Assembly (NCBI GenBank): GCA_949294845.1
Contig: CASFJH010000063.1
Coordinates: 1-40,910, forward strand
DNA: 40,910 nt
Direction: 5' to 3'
DNA from: an uncultured Bacillota bacterium
Lineage (GTDB): Bacteria; Bacillota; Clostridia; Christensenellales; Pumilibacteraceae
Part shown: positions 6,593 to 15,792 of the stretch, piece after piece
How the letters are laid out: each line of letters begins with the position of its first letter
Position numbering within the stretch: the stretch's first letter is position 1
Made by a program: the position numbers and the translations under genes
The notes under the pieces: model-generated
What the model saw: the letters and a program-made list of their open reading frames with translations, nothing else
What the model was told of the DNA's origin: nothing
Database searches by the model: none

Positions 6593-8944
6593 GTGAATAT
6601 AAGGACAGTAAAAAGAAATCAGGAAAGTTTTAACCCTGACGAGATCGCTCGGACAGCGGCGAAGCTCGGGCTTCATCCGAAGCTTACCGAGCTGCTCTTT
6701 TCGCGCGGCATTCGCGACGAGGTTTCGATAAGGAAATTCCTTAAGCCCGATCCCGATAATTTTTACGATCCTTTTCTCATGAAGGGTATGCGCGAAGCGG
6801 CAGAACGTCTGCGTAAGGCGGTCGACGGCAACGAGAAAGTCGTCGTTTACGGCGATTATGACGCCGACGGTATATGCGCGGCCGCCATACTGTCGCTCTT
6901 TCTGTCGGAATGCGGTATCGACGTTTATACGCATATACCCAACCGTATAGGCGAGGGGTACGGCCTTAACAACGAGTCCATAGAACATATAATAGAGGAA
7001 GTTTGCCCCGATCTTATACTTACTTGCGATTGCGGTATTTCGGGCTACGAGGAGGTCGAATACGCGCTCGATCTCGGCGTCGACATGATCGTGACCGATC
7101 ATCACGAGCTTGCCGAACGTCTGCCCGAGTGTATAGTCGTAAACCCCAAGCAGAGCGATTGCGGTTATCCGATAAATTACCTCTGCGGCGCCGGAGTAGC
7201 GCTGAAGCTGGTCGAAGCTATGGGCGGAAGAGAGAAGATGTCCGAGTTTCTCGACCTTGCGGCTATCGCTACCATCGCAGACCTCGTGCCGCTGCTTGAT
7301 GAAAACAGGCTGATAGTGCAGTTGGGGCTTACCGCGCTTAACGCGCGCAAAAACAAGGGCTTAAGGTATCTTCTAGACAGCCTGGGGCTTACCGGTCCGA
7401 TAACGAGCAGCGATATAGCATATAAAGTTGCTCCGCGCATTAATGCGGCAGGGCGAATGGGCGACGCGTACCGTGCGTTCGAACTGCTGACAAGCGGCGA
7501 CGATGAGCGGCTTTACGAGATCATAGCGCAGATAAACGATGATAATAGCCGCCGCAAGGAGGTTTGCGACCGGCTGTATAACGAGGCTGTAGGCGATCTG
7601 GCGTTTGAGGATATGGTGCATAACCGCGCTATCGTTCTCAGTCATCCCGATTGGGAAAAAGGAATAACGGGCATAGTTGCCGCACGTCTTACTGGCGACT
7701 TCCGCCGGCCGTCCTTTATACTGGTCAATTCTGGCGACAGCTATAAGGGGACCTGCAGGAGCGTAGACGGCATAAACGTGCATGAATTGCTGTCTTACTG
7801 CTCCGATCTGCTGATCGAATACGGCGGACATATGCAGGCGGCAGGCTTTTCTATAGCCGGAGAAAACGTCCCTCGGTTCAAGGAGCGTGTAAACGAATAT
7901 CTCAGACAGTTCCCAGACGAGTTTTTTCTGCCGCAGATAGTATACGACCTCGATATAGCCGAAGAGGATATCACTCTTGACTTTGCTTCGGCGCTCGAAA
8001 TCTTAGAACCTACCGGTAACAGCTTTACCAGACCGCTTTTCAAGACCGAGACGGGACGCCTCACCGTCGGACTTTGTAAATCGAACGCCAATCACACTTC
8101 GATAACTACCGAAAAAGGACTTCAGATTCTCGCTTTTAATTTCTTCCGCCAGAACTATTCCTTGCTGGGCGACGCGAGGAAGTCCATGATACTCGAGATA
8201 CAGGCGAATTCTTTCGGCGGAAAGAAATCGGTCAAATCAGTTTTGCGCGCAGTCAGTAACGACGCTTTGTATATCGACGACGAAGCCGCGCTTACCGGTT
8301 ATATACGGAATCTGCGTTTTGCCGGCGGAAGCAATGCCGTTTATCAAAAGTATTCGCAGCTCGCTCCGCTTTTTGACGGCAACGTTTACGGCACGCTGGT
8401 TATAGCCGCCGACAGCGAATCATATCTCAAAGCGAAAAATGCTACGCCGGCAATACCGCTCAATGAATTCGTTTACGCGCAGACGGTCAACAATTATTCG
8501 CGTATCATGGTGGCGCCCGAATTCGACGACGGGCTCATGTTGCACGCGTACGACAAAATAATATTTGTTGACACTCCGGTAAGCGACGGGGTGATATCGT
8601 TTATCAACAGCCGCTCTAAAGCCGTCGTTTATGTTCCGGAAAACGATACGCGCAAAAGGTTTACTTCGGCGCTCAGCACCGAAAGGGACGTTTTCGGCAA
8701 ATGCTACGACGCTATACGCCGCGCGCGCGGCGTTACGGCGCTGTCGCTTAATTCGTATATAAGAAAGCTCAATCTCACCGCAGACATTTCTCCAGCGCAG
8801 TTTGCGTTCTGTCTTACCGTATTCGAGGAGCTCGGATTCGTTAAAACGCATTTCGATAAATTTTCCTGCGAGATAAATCAGTCGGTCAAGCGCGAATTAT
8901 CCGAATCGCGCGCATACCGGTATATTTCGGCGGTGAACTCATGA
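6593..8944 (+). CDS. recJ: Single-stranded-DNA 5'-exonuclease RecJ
   Basis: 783-aa nuclease of recombinational and mismatch repair. The DHH phosphoesterase core shows the metal-binding motifs DYDADG (88-93), a CDCG segment, TDHHE (D169-H170-H171) and NAAGRMGDA, followed by the DHHA1 motif GGHMQAAGFS (G411-H413). An OB-like domain and a long C-terminal region (~560-783) found in many Firmicute RecJ proteins complete it. The start is GTG 6593 behind AGGTGA. The stop overlaps relA by four bases (ATGA). Confidence 0.94.
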   Translation: MNIRTVKRNQESFNPDEIARTAAKLGLHPKLTELLFSRGIRDEVSIRKFLKPDPDNFYDPFLMKGMREAAERLRKAVDGNEKVVVYGDYDADGICAAAILSLFLSECGIDVYTHIPNRIGEGYGLNNESIEHIIEEVCPDLILTCDCGISGYEEVEYALDLGVDMIVTDHHELAERLPECIVVNPKQSDCGYPINYLCGAGVALKLVEAMGGREKMSEFLDLAAIATIADLVPLLDENRLIVQLGLTALNARKNKGLRYLLDSLGLTGPITSSDIAYKVAPRINAAGRMGDAYRAFELLTSGDDERLYEIIAQINDDNSRRKEVCDRLYNEAVGDLAFEDMVHNRAIVLSHPDWEKGITGIVAARLTGDFRRPSFILVNSGDSYKGTCRSVDGINVHELLSYCSDLLIEYGGHMQAAGFSIAGENVPRFKERVNEYLRQFPDEFFLPQIVYDLDIAEEDITLDFASALEILEPTGNSFTRPLFKTETGRLTVGLCKSNANHTSITTEKGLQILAFNFFRQNYSLLGDARKSMILEIQANSFGGKKSVKSVLRAVSNDALYIDDEAALTGYIRNLRFAGGSNAVYQKYSQLAPLFDGNVYGTLVIAADSESYLKAKNATPAIPLNEFVYAQTVNNYSRIMVAPEFDDGLMLHAYDKIIFVDTPVSDGVISFINSRSKAVVYVPENDTRKRFTSALSTERDVFGKCYDAIRRARGVTALSLNSYIRKLNLTADISPAQFAFCLTVFEELGFVKTHFDKFSCEINQSVKRELSESRAYRYISAVNS

Positions 8945-11076
8945 AGGATCTGAGAACGCGCTGTCATGAAGTTTTTACGCCTCAGCAGGCGCAAATATTG
9001 GATAAGGCGTGCGATTACGCGGAAAAAATGCACGACGGGCAGAAACGCGAATCGGGCGAGCCTTATATAGTGCATCCCGTTGCGGTCGCCAATATTCTGC
9101 TTGATCTCGGTCTCGATTACTGCACTATCGCGGCGGCATTGCTGCACGACGTGGTCGAGGATACGCCTTCCACCGAATCCGACATAAGGGAAATGTTCGG
9201 CGACGAGATATGCACGCTCGTTATGGGCGTGACAAAGCTAGCCAAAATCGAGTTCAAATCGAAAGAAGAGGAGCAGGCGGAAAATTTCAGACGTATGTTT
9301 TTTGCCATGGCAAAAGATATACGCGTAATACTTATTAAGCTGGCCGACCGTCTGCATAATATGCGCACTATTTCCAGTCTGTCGCAGGCGCGCCAGGAGG
9401 CAATGGCAAAGGAGACTCTGGAAATATACGCGCCGCTTGCGTCCAGACTCGGACTTAGCTATTTCAAATGCGAGCTGGAAGACCTTTGTCTTAAAGTGCT
9501 TCATCCGGCCGTATACGAATCGTTGGCAAAAGAGGTGGCGTATAAGCGGAGAGAGCGTCAGGAGCTGGTCAACGCGATCTGTAAAAGGCTTACCGATCTT
9601 TTACACGAGCTTAAAATAAAAGGCGAGGTCAGCGGAAGGCCGAAGCATTTTTACAGCATTTATAAAAAAATGCTTGCCGGAAACAGGACGTTCGAGCAGA
9701 TATACGACCTTACGGCCGTTCGCGTGATTGTCGAAAATGTGAGGGACTGCTATGAGGTTCTCGGCATGATCCATACTATGTGGAAGCCCATTCCGGGACG
9801 TTTCAAGGATTATATAGCAGTGCCGAAGCCTAATAATTATCAGTCGCTGCACACCACGGTAATGACTTCTTACGGTATGCCGTTTGAAATACAGATACGC
9901 ACATACGAAATGCATAAGATCGCGGAATACGGCATAGCGGCGCACTGGAAATATAAAGAACACCGTACCGACAGCGACGATCTGGACGAGAAACTGTCGT
10001 GGCTGCGCGGCGTAATGGACGCCGGCGGAGACGCTGAAAGTCCGCAGGAGTTCTACGAATCGCTCAAGTTTGACCTTTACAGCGGACAGGTTTTCATTTT
10101 TACTCCGCGCGGTGACGTGGTAGTGCTTCCCGAAGGCGCGACTCCGGTCGATTTCGCATACAGCGTGCACAGCGAGGTAGGCAATAAGTGCGTCGGCGCG
10201 AAGATAAACAATAAGATAGTACCTCTTGAGACTAAGCTCGAAACGGGCGATTATGTTGAAATAATTACTTCCAACAATTCCAAGGGTCCGTCGCGCGATT
10301 GGCTGCGGTTTGTAAAAACCACTCAGGCCCGCACGAAGATACGCGCCTTTTTCAAAAAGGAAATGAAGGAAGAGAATATCAAACGCGGCAAGGATATGCT
10401 GGAACGCGAAGCGAGAGCGCGCGGTTATACCTTGTCGCAGCTCTTCGTGCCCAAATGGCTTGACGTGGTGATGCAGAGGTATTCCATATCGTCGCTCGAC
10501 GACCTTTACGCTTCGGTAGGCTATGGAGGGTTTACCGTCAATCAGATACTTCTTAAGCTTATAGATTTCTATAAACGCGAAGCCGAGTCAAAGAAAACGC
10601 CTTCCTTTTCCGAATCGGGCGCAAAGCCTCACGGACAGGGCATAATAGTCAAAGGACACGACGACCTGCTCGTAAGGCTTGCGCATTGCTGCAATCCGGT
10701 GCCTGGCGACGAGATTATCGGTTTTATTTCACGCGGCCGCGGTATTGCCATACACCGCGCAGGTTGTCCCAATCTGAAGAATATAGAGCCGTTCAGACTC
10801 ATAGAGGCGCACTGGGCGGACGCAGGCGCGGCGCCTTTTGTGGTTACGCTGCAGATAGAAGCGCGCAACAGCGGAGGACTGCTTGCAAAAATAACATCGG
10901 TGATTTCCGGTCTTAAGCTGTCCATAAACAGCATGAACGCAAGGATCGACAAATACGACAGGGCGATTATAAACGTCGGAGTAAGAGTGAGCGCTATCGA
11001 ACAGATAGAGACGATAATGGATAAGCTTCGCCAGATAGAGGAAGTGGAAAAAGTATTCAGGAGCAGCGGACAGTGA
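8941..11076 (+). CDS. relA: Bifunctional (p)ppGpp synthetase/hydrolase Rel
   Basis: 711-aa stringent-response enzyme. The HD hydrolase domain contains LLHDVVED (H69, D70). The synthetase domain contains GRFKDYIAVPKPNNYQSLHTT with the RFKD motif (287-290) of bifunctional Rel enzymes rather than the acidic motif of synthetase-only RelA. TGS (~385-450), helical and zinc-finger-like (AHCCNPVPGDEIIG) and C-terminal ACT (~635-705) domains follow. All are present and complete. It overlaps recJ by four bases and the next gene by four, so the block is one operon, as in many Clostridia. Confidence 0.96.
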   Translation: MKDLRTRCHEVFTPQQAQILDKACDYAEKMHDGQKRESGEPYIVHPVAVANILLDLGLDYCTIAAALLHDVVEDTPSTESDIREMFGDEICTLVMGVTKLAKIEFKSKEEEQAENFRRMFFAMAKDIRVILIKLADRLHNMRTISSLSQARQEAMAKETLEIYAPLASRLGLSYFKCELEDLCLKVLHPAVYESLAKEVAYKRRERQELVNAICKRLTDLLHELKIKGEVSGRPKHFYSIYKKMLAGNRTFEQIYDLTAVRVIVENVRDCYEVLGMIHTMWKPIPGRFKDYIAVPKPNNYQSLHTTVMTSYGMPFEIQIRTYEMHKIAEYGIAAHWKYKEHRTDSDDLDEKLSWLRGVMDAGGDAESPQEFYESLKFDLYSGQVFIFTPRGDVVVLPEGATPVDFAYSVHSEVGNKCVGAKINNKIVPLETKLETGDYVEIITSNNSKGPSRDWLRFVKTTQARTKIRAFFKKEMKEENIKRGKDMLEREARARGYTLSQLFVPKWLDVVMQRYSISSLDDLYASVGYGGFTVNQILLKLIDFYKREAESKKTPSFSESGAKPHGQGIIVKGHDDLLVRLAHCCNPVPGDEIIGFISRGRGIAIHRAGCPNLKNIEPFRLIEAHWADAGAAPFVVTLQIEARNSGGLLAKITSVISGLKLSINSMNARIDKYDRAIINVGVRVSAIEQIETIMDKLRQIEEVEKVFRSSGQ

Positions 11077-11696
11077 AAATTTACACTATCGCCACATCGG
11101 TGGTGGTTACCAACACATATATTCTGGACTTGGGCGGCGGAACGGGCGCGGTAATCGATCCGGGAGGAGACTGCGACAGAATAGTCGCCGCAATGCGGGA
11201 GCGCGGACTGCGACCGCAGGCGGTGCTGCTGACGCACGGCCATTTCGATCATGCAGGCGCGGCGGCCGCCATTCAGCGGCTGGGAGCTGAAGTGTATATT
11301 CACTCGTATGATGTTCAGCTCATTACTTCGGATAAAAATCTTGCGGCCGATTTCGGGTATACGTTCGAGCCGTTTAGTCCCGATCATACTCTGTCTGACG
11401 GCGACGTCATCACGCTGGGAGACGCGGCTTTTAAGGTTATGCACACTCCGGGGCATACTGCCGGAAGCGTATGCTATATCGAAGAAAACGAGCGCGTGAT
11501 CTTTTCGGGAGACACGTTGTTTTATCTTTCTGCCGGGCGCACGGATTTTCCCACCGGAAACGGGCGTCAGATGCTCGATTCGCTGAGAAACAGGCTGTTC
11601 GCGCTGGAAGGCGATTACAGAGTTTTTCCCGGACACGACAGAGCCACGACTCTCCGATTCGAAAAGGAAAACAATCCTTATGCGCGTCGTCACTGA
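11073..11696 (+). CDS. MBL-fold metallo-hydrolase (glyoxalase II-like)
   Basis: 207-aa metallo-beta-lactamase-fold hydrolase. The di-metal motif THGHFDH occupies 54-60, with further ligands in HTPGHTAGS, FSGDTLF and the C-terminal GHD. It resembles the small YqgX/GloB-like hydrolases that commonly follow relA in Firmicutes. The physiological substrate is not known, although a thioester such as S-lactoylglutathione-like conjugates is typical of the fold. It starts at GTG 11073, inside the relA stop (GTGA), and its end overlaps hemZ by 17 bases. Confidence 0.88.
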   Translation: MKIYTIATSVVVTNTYILDLGGGTGAVIDPGGDCDRIVAAMRERGLRPQAVLLTHGHFDHAGAAAAIQRLGAEVYIHSYDVQLITSDKNLAADFGYTFEPFSPDHTLSDGDVITLGDAAFKVMHTPGHTAGSVCYIEENERVIFSGDTLFYLSAGRTDFPTGNGRQMLDSLRNRLFALEGDYRVFPGHDRATTLRFEKENNPYARRH

Positions 11697-13059
11697 TACT
11701 TGCTGGGAGGCGGAACTCAACGAATTACTGCGTGAGTTCTATCCGGACGGGACGGATATTACCGTTTTGCATCGTCACAGCGACAGCGAACCTGCCGATA
11801 TTTTTACCGTCGAAGGGAAAGAATACCCGTTTTTTTCGGTATTTCCTCAGACGCGCGAAAATCTTGCAAAGCGTAATGCGAAACTGGGACTTTACGACGC
11901 GCTGTGCGCCCATACCGGCCGGAGCCTGCCGTGGGGAAGTCTGACCGGCGTAAGACCTACGAAGCTTTTTTACGAGGCGGTCAGGCTGGGAATGGATTTC
12001 GGTTCTGCAGCGCGGTTTATGACCGACGTTTACCGCGTATCGGAAAAGAAAGCAGCATTGCTGATGCGCATTGCCGTAGCTCAAGACGGCCTGCCGTCTT
12101 ACGATCCCACCCGCGACGTTAATTTATATGTTCACGTTCCGTTTTGCAACTCGAGATGCTCGTACTGTTCGTTCGTAAGCCTGGATGCGGCGCGGCATAA
12201 AAAGTATATTCGGCCTTACGTTGACCGGCTGACGGAGGAGATCGAGCGCGGTCGTGAATTTCTGGCCGGAAAGGGCTACAGAATCTACTCGGTCTATATC
12301 GGAGGAGGAACGCCTACGTCCGTACCGCCCGAAGCGCTTGAGAAGATTCTTACCGCGTCTCGCTCCGAGTGTGAATTCACTTGCGAGGCCGGACGGCCGG
12401 ACACGATAAACGACGAGATCGCGGACGTAATGAAAAGATGCGGCGTAAACCGCGTATGCGTCAATCCGCAGTCTCTGTCTGAAAAGACTTTAAGAGAAAT
12501 AGGCCGCTCGCACACTGCCGAGGACTTTTTCCGCGCTTATAAGCTGATCAAAGACCGCGGATTTTCGATAAATACCGATATTATAGCCGGTCTGCCGGGA
12601 GAAGGTATCGGCGAATTTGCCGACACGTTATCCGGTATAACGCGGCTCAGACCGGACAATGTTACCGTTCACACGCTCGCGCTTAAAAACGGTTCCAAGA
12701 TAAAAGAAAAGCCGTATGCCGGCTGCGACGAAACGGAAGAGATGGTGGATCTGGCGCAGACTATTCTTACGGCTTCGGGCTACGCGCCGTATTACTTATA
12801 CAGACAGAAGCAAATGCAAGGTAATCTGGAAAACGTCGGGTATGCGAGAGACGGCAAAGCGTGCGTAAACAACGTGACTACCATGGAAGACATTCTCAGC
12901 GTATTCGCTTGCGGCGCCGGCGCAATAAGCAAGTTTATCGACAAAGGCGGCGCCCGGATACGCCGTCTGGCAAATGTGCGCGACGTAGGCTTGTATATAG
13001 ACCTGTTCGACAGTCGCATTGCGAAAAAGGAAGCTTTTTTCACTGCGGAAAAAAGCTGA
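11680..13059 (+). CDS. hemZ: Coproporphyrinogen dehydrogenase-like radical SAM protein HemZ
   Basis: 459-aa radical-SAM enzyme of the HemN/HemZ group. The N-terminal ~145 residues form the HemZ-specific extension with the conserved GVRPTKL motif. The cluster motif CNSRCSYC has cysteines at 156, 160 and 163. GGGTPTS and the DIIAGLPGE barrel motifs follow. HemZ is placed in anaerobic haem synthesis, but this family has relatives with other roles and the substrate is not proven. The start ATG overlaps the end of the MBL gene. The place after relA and the MBL gene is a conserved Clostridial arrangement. Confidence 0.88.
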   Translation: MRVVTDTCWEAELNELLREFYPDGTDITVLHRHSDSEPADIFTVEGKEYPFFSVFPQTRENLAKRNAKLGLYDALCAHTGRSLPWGSLTGVRPTKLFYEAVRLGMDFGSAARFMTDVYRVSEKKAALLMRIAVAQDGLPSYDPTRDVNLYVHVPFCNSRCSYCSFVSLDAARHKKYIRPYVDRLTEEIERGREFLAGKGYRIYSVYIGGGTPTSVPPEALEKILTASRSECEFTCEAGRPDTINDEIADVMKRCGVNRVCVNPQSLSEKTLREIGRSHTAEDFFRAYKLIKDRGFSINTDIIAGLPGEGIGEFADTLSGITRLRPDNVTVHTLALKNGSKIKEKPYAGCDETEEMVDLAQTILTASGYAPYYLYRQKQMQGNLENVGYARDGKACVNNVTTMEDILSVFACGAGAISKFIDKGGARIRRLANVRDVGLYIDLFDSRIAKKEAFFTAEKS

Positions 13060-13125
13060 AACGCCCGTATCGGCCGAGCGGACGCATATTATCGCAAATA
13101 TTACCGGCAAACGGCCTGAAAACGG

Positions 13126-13154
13126 TTTACAAAAGAGTTTTGCGGTGATATAAT
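13126..13154 (+). promoter_or_regulatory. Sigma-A promoter of rpsO
   Basis: TTTACA (13126-13131), a 17-base spacer and a perfect TATAAT (13149-13154). It gives an mRNA with a leader of about 80 bases. Confidence 0.75.
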
Positions 13155-13160
13155 AATAGT

Positions 13161-13239
13161 GTTACCTTAATTCCTCAGGTTCAGCGCTCTCCACGCTCAT
13201 ACTTAGGTTTAAGGCGAATCATATTTTCGGAGGTAAAAC
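13161..13239 (+). promoter_or_regulatory. rpsO mRNA leader, possible S15 autoregulatory element
   Basis: The ~80-base leader can close on itself through CCTTAA (13165-13170) and TTAAGG (13209-13214), enclosing a small hairpin AGCG (13183-13186) / CGCT (13194-13197). Ribosomal protein S15 often represses its own mRNA by binding a structured leader, and these structures vary between phyla. That role here is inferred from position and foldability only. The ribosome site CGGAGG precedes the ATG. Confidence 0.4.
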
Positions 13240-13503
13240 ATGGACAAGGAGACAAAGGCGAAAATTATCGCCGAGTACGCAACGCACGAAGGAGATACGG
13301 GCAGCCCTGAAGTTCAGGTAGCGCTGCTGACTTATCGGATCAATCATCTGACCGAGCATCTCAAGATACATCACAAGGATCATCATTCGCGCCGCGGATT
13401 GCTGCAGATGGTCGGTTCCCGCAGAAGTTTGTTGAACTATCTTAAAGAAGTGGATATCGAGAGATACAGACAGCTTGTTGCCAGACTTGATTTGAGAAAG
13501 TAA
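13240..13503 (+). CDS. rpsO: 30S ribosomal protein S15
   Basis: 87-aa primary 16S rRNA-binding protein of the small subunit. It has the family's length and its conserved segments: [14 protein letters not shown] near residue 25, the [20 protein letters not shown] region, and the LRK C-terminus. It has its own promoter and leader and is followed by a terminator before pnp, the usual rpsO-pnp arrangement. Confidence 0.98.
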   Translation: MDKETKAKIIAEYATHEGDTGSPEVQVALLTYRINHLTEHLKIHHKDHHSRRGLLQMVGSRRSLLNYLKEVDIERYRQLVARLDLRK

Positions 13504-13510
13504 AATTAAG

Positions 13511-13545
13511 ACAAGGGCGTCGGGCACGGCGTTCTTGTTTTTTTT
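13511..13545 (+). terminator. Intrinsic terminator between rpsO and pnp
   Basis: A 12-pair stem (13511-13522 with 13527-13538, including G-U pairs) with a 4-base loop, followed by an unbroken T run to 13545. Read-through could still supply pnp, as no clear separate pnp promoter is seen between 13546 and 13576. Confidence 0.85.
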
Positions 13546-13576
13546 GGGAATTAAAGAAGAGAGAGGAGTAGTTGTT

Positions 13577-15673
13577 ATGAAAGAATGTAAAATTTTCGAG
13601 ACCGAAATCGGCGGCAGAAAAGTAACCGTCGAAATCGGCAAGTACGCTCAGCAGGCTAACGGTTCGTGCATCATCCGCTGCGGAGACACTGTCGTTATGA
13701 CCAACGTCACCATGTCGGAAGAGCCCAGAGCCGGTATTGATTTTTTCCCGCTCGGCGTCGATTTTGAAGAGAAGCTGTACGCTATAGGCAAGATCCCGGG
13801 CAGCTTTAAGCGCAGAGAGGGCAGGGCGAGTGACAAAGCGATACTTACTTCGCGCCTTATCGACCGTCCCATCCGCCCGCTTTTCCCCAAGGGATTTTTC
13901 AACGATGTCAACGTGGTAGCTACCGCGCTTTCCGTCGATACCAATATTCCGCCCGAGGTTTATGGTATGCTGGGTTCCAGTATCGCTCTGTCGATATCCG
14001 ATATTCCTTTTTACGGACCTACCGGTTCGGTAGTTGTGGGACTGGTCGACGGAAAGTACGTTATTAACCCCGACAATGCTCAGCGCGCCGCAAGCCGTAT
14101 GCACGTTTACGTTTCGGGTACGTCAGAGGCCATAATGATGGTTGAAGCCGGCGCCGACGAAGTTACCGAAAAGGAAATGCTCGACGGCATACTGTTCGCT
14201 CACGAAGAGATAAAGAAACAGGTTGCTTTTATAAACTCGATAGTTGCCGAAGTGGGCAAGCCTAAGCGCGATATGCCTCTTTACAAAATAGGCAGCGACG
14301 TGGACGCAGACGTCAGAAAGTTTGCGGACAAGCTGCTTGACAAGGCTCTCGAGGAGACCGACCGCGAGGCGCGTCAGGAGAAACAGGATAAGGTCGACGC
14401 CGATACCGTTGCGGAATTCGGCGAAAAATACGCAGGACGTGAGCGCGAAATCAAAGATACGCTTTACAATATGACCAAAGAAAAGGTCAGAGCGAAGATA
14501 ATAGAAAAAGGTTTCCGTCCCGACGGAAGGGGTCTGACCGATATACGCGATATATGGTGCGAAGTCGGCGTGCTGCCGCGCGTACACGGAAGCGGCGTCT
14601 TCACCAGAGGTCAGTCTCAGGCGCTTACGACGTGTACGCTCGGAACGATCGGAGACGTACAGAAGCTTGAGAACCTCGACGAGGAGCCTTACAAGCGCTA
14701 TATGCACCAGTACAACTTTCCGCCTTATTCGACCGGCGAAGCCCGTCCGCTCCGCGCCCCCGGCCGCCGCGAGATCGGCCACGGCGCCCTTGCGGAACGC
14801 GCTCTCGAGCCGATGATACCGAGCGAAGAGGAATTCCCTTACGCAATCCGTACCGTAAGCGAAATACTCAGCTCCAACGGATCGACTTCACAGGCAAGCG
14901 TGTGCGGTTCGACTCTCGCTCTTATGGACGCAGGCGTGCCAATCAAAGCGCCGGTCGCGGGCATAGCGATGGGACTTATCAAGGACGTAGAATCGCACAA
15001 GGTAGCTATTTTGTCCGATATACAGGGACTTGAAGATTTTCTCGGAGACATGGACTTCAAGGTGGCAGGTACGTCGAAAGGCATAACCGCTATCCAGATG
15101 GATATAAAAATCAAGGGTATCGACGAGCAGATCCTTAAAACCGCGCTTGAACAGGCGCGCGTCGGCAGACTGTATATACTCGACAAGATGCTTGCCGTAC
15201 TGCCCGGACCCAGACCCGAGCTAAGCAAGTGGGCGCCCAAGATTATTTCCTTCTCAATCGATCCCGACAAAATAGGCGAGGTGATAGGTAAGGGCGGCAA
15301 AACGATCAATAAGATCGTTGAAGAAACCGGCGTAAAGATGGACATTGAAGAGGACGGCCGAGTATTTATTGCGACCCCCGACGCCGAAATGGCGGCAAAG
15401 GCAAAAGCGATCGTGCTCTCCATAGTGGAGGACGCCAAAGTGGGCGCCGAATATCAGGGCCCCGTCGTAAAGGTGCTTGAGTTCGGAGCTTTTGTGGCGA
15501 TTGCGCCCAATAAGGACGGCATGATACACATATCAAAGCTTTCGGACAAGCGCGTCAAAAAAGTTACCGACGTTATCGATGTGGGCGATGAAGTGAAAGT
15601 CCAGGTTATCAAAGTGGACGAGAAAGGCCGGATCGATCTTAAGCTTGTAGAAATAGTCAGCAAAAAACAATAA
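13577..15673 (+). CDS. pnp: Polyribonucleotide nucleotidyltransferase (PNPase)
   Basis: 698-aa phosphorolytic 3'-5' exoribonuclease of mRNA decay. It has two RNase PH domains (about 10-225 and 305-545) joined by a helical domain, the catalytic-site segment GDMDFKVAGT, a KH domain (about 550-610, IGEVIGKGGKTINKI) and a C-terminal S1 domain (about 620-695, GPVVKVLEFGAFV). The start is the ATG at 13577 behind AGAGGAG. An in-frame upstream start at 13535 lies within the terminator T run and is unlikely. Confidence 0.97.
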   Translation: MKECKIFETEIGGRKVTVEIGKYAQQANGSCIIRCGDTVVMTNVTMSEEPRAGIDFFPLGVDFEEKLYAIGKIPGSFKRREGRASDKAILTSRLIDRPIRPLFPKGFFNDVNVVATALSVDTNIPPEVYGMLGSSIALSISDIPFYGPTGSVVVGLVDGKYVINPDNAQRAASRMHVYVSGTSEAIMMVEAGADEVTEKEMLDGILFAHEEIKKQVAFINSIVAEVGKPKRDMPLYKIGSDVDADVRKFADKLLDKALEETDREARQEKQDKVDADTVAEFGEKYAGREREIKDTLYNMTKEKVRAKIIEKGFRPDGRGLTDIRDIWCEVGVLPRVHGSGVFTRGQSQALTTCTLGTIGDVQKLENLDEEPYKRYMHQYNFPPYSTGEARPLRAPGRREIGHGALAERALEPMIPSEEEFPYAIRTVSEILSSNGSTSQASVCGSTLALMDAGVPIKAPVAGIAMGLIKDVESHKVAILSDIQGLEDFLGDMDFKVAGTSKGITAIQMDIKIKGIDEQILKTALEQARVGRLYILDKMLAVLPGPRPELSKWAPKIISFSIDPDKIGEVIGKGGKTINKIVEETGVKMDIEEDGRVFIATPDAEMAAKAKAIVLSIVEDAKVGAEYQGPVVKVLEFGAFVAIAPNKDGMIHISKLSDKRVKKVTDVIDVGDEVKVQVIKVDEKGRIDLKLVEIVSKKQ

Positions 15674-15694
15674 TTCATAAAAATCATTCAACTT

Positions 15695-15725
15695 ACGGAA
15701 AGTCGCGTATATTGCGGCTTTCCGT
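15695..15725 (+). terminator. Terminator-like hairpin after pnp
   Basis: A 12-pair stem, 15695-15706 with 15714-15725 (one G-U pair) and a 7-base loop, lies 21 bases after the pnp stop. There is only a short TTT after it, so it may serve as an mRNA 3'-end stabiliser or a weak terminator. Confidence 0.5.
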
Positions 15726-15792
15726 ACTGTTTAAACGGAATTAAGTTCTAAATAGTCTGCGGACGAATATTGATAAATTATCGAGGTGTGTT

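Noticed and set aside
10629..11720. Long minus-strand open frame of 363 codons
   Set aside because: It lies opposite relA and the MBL gene, which have clear family motifs. It has no recognisable domain and is a shadow frame.
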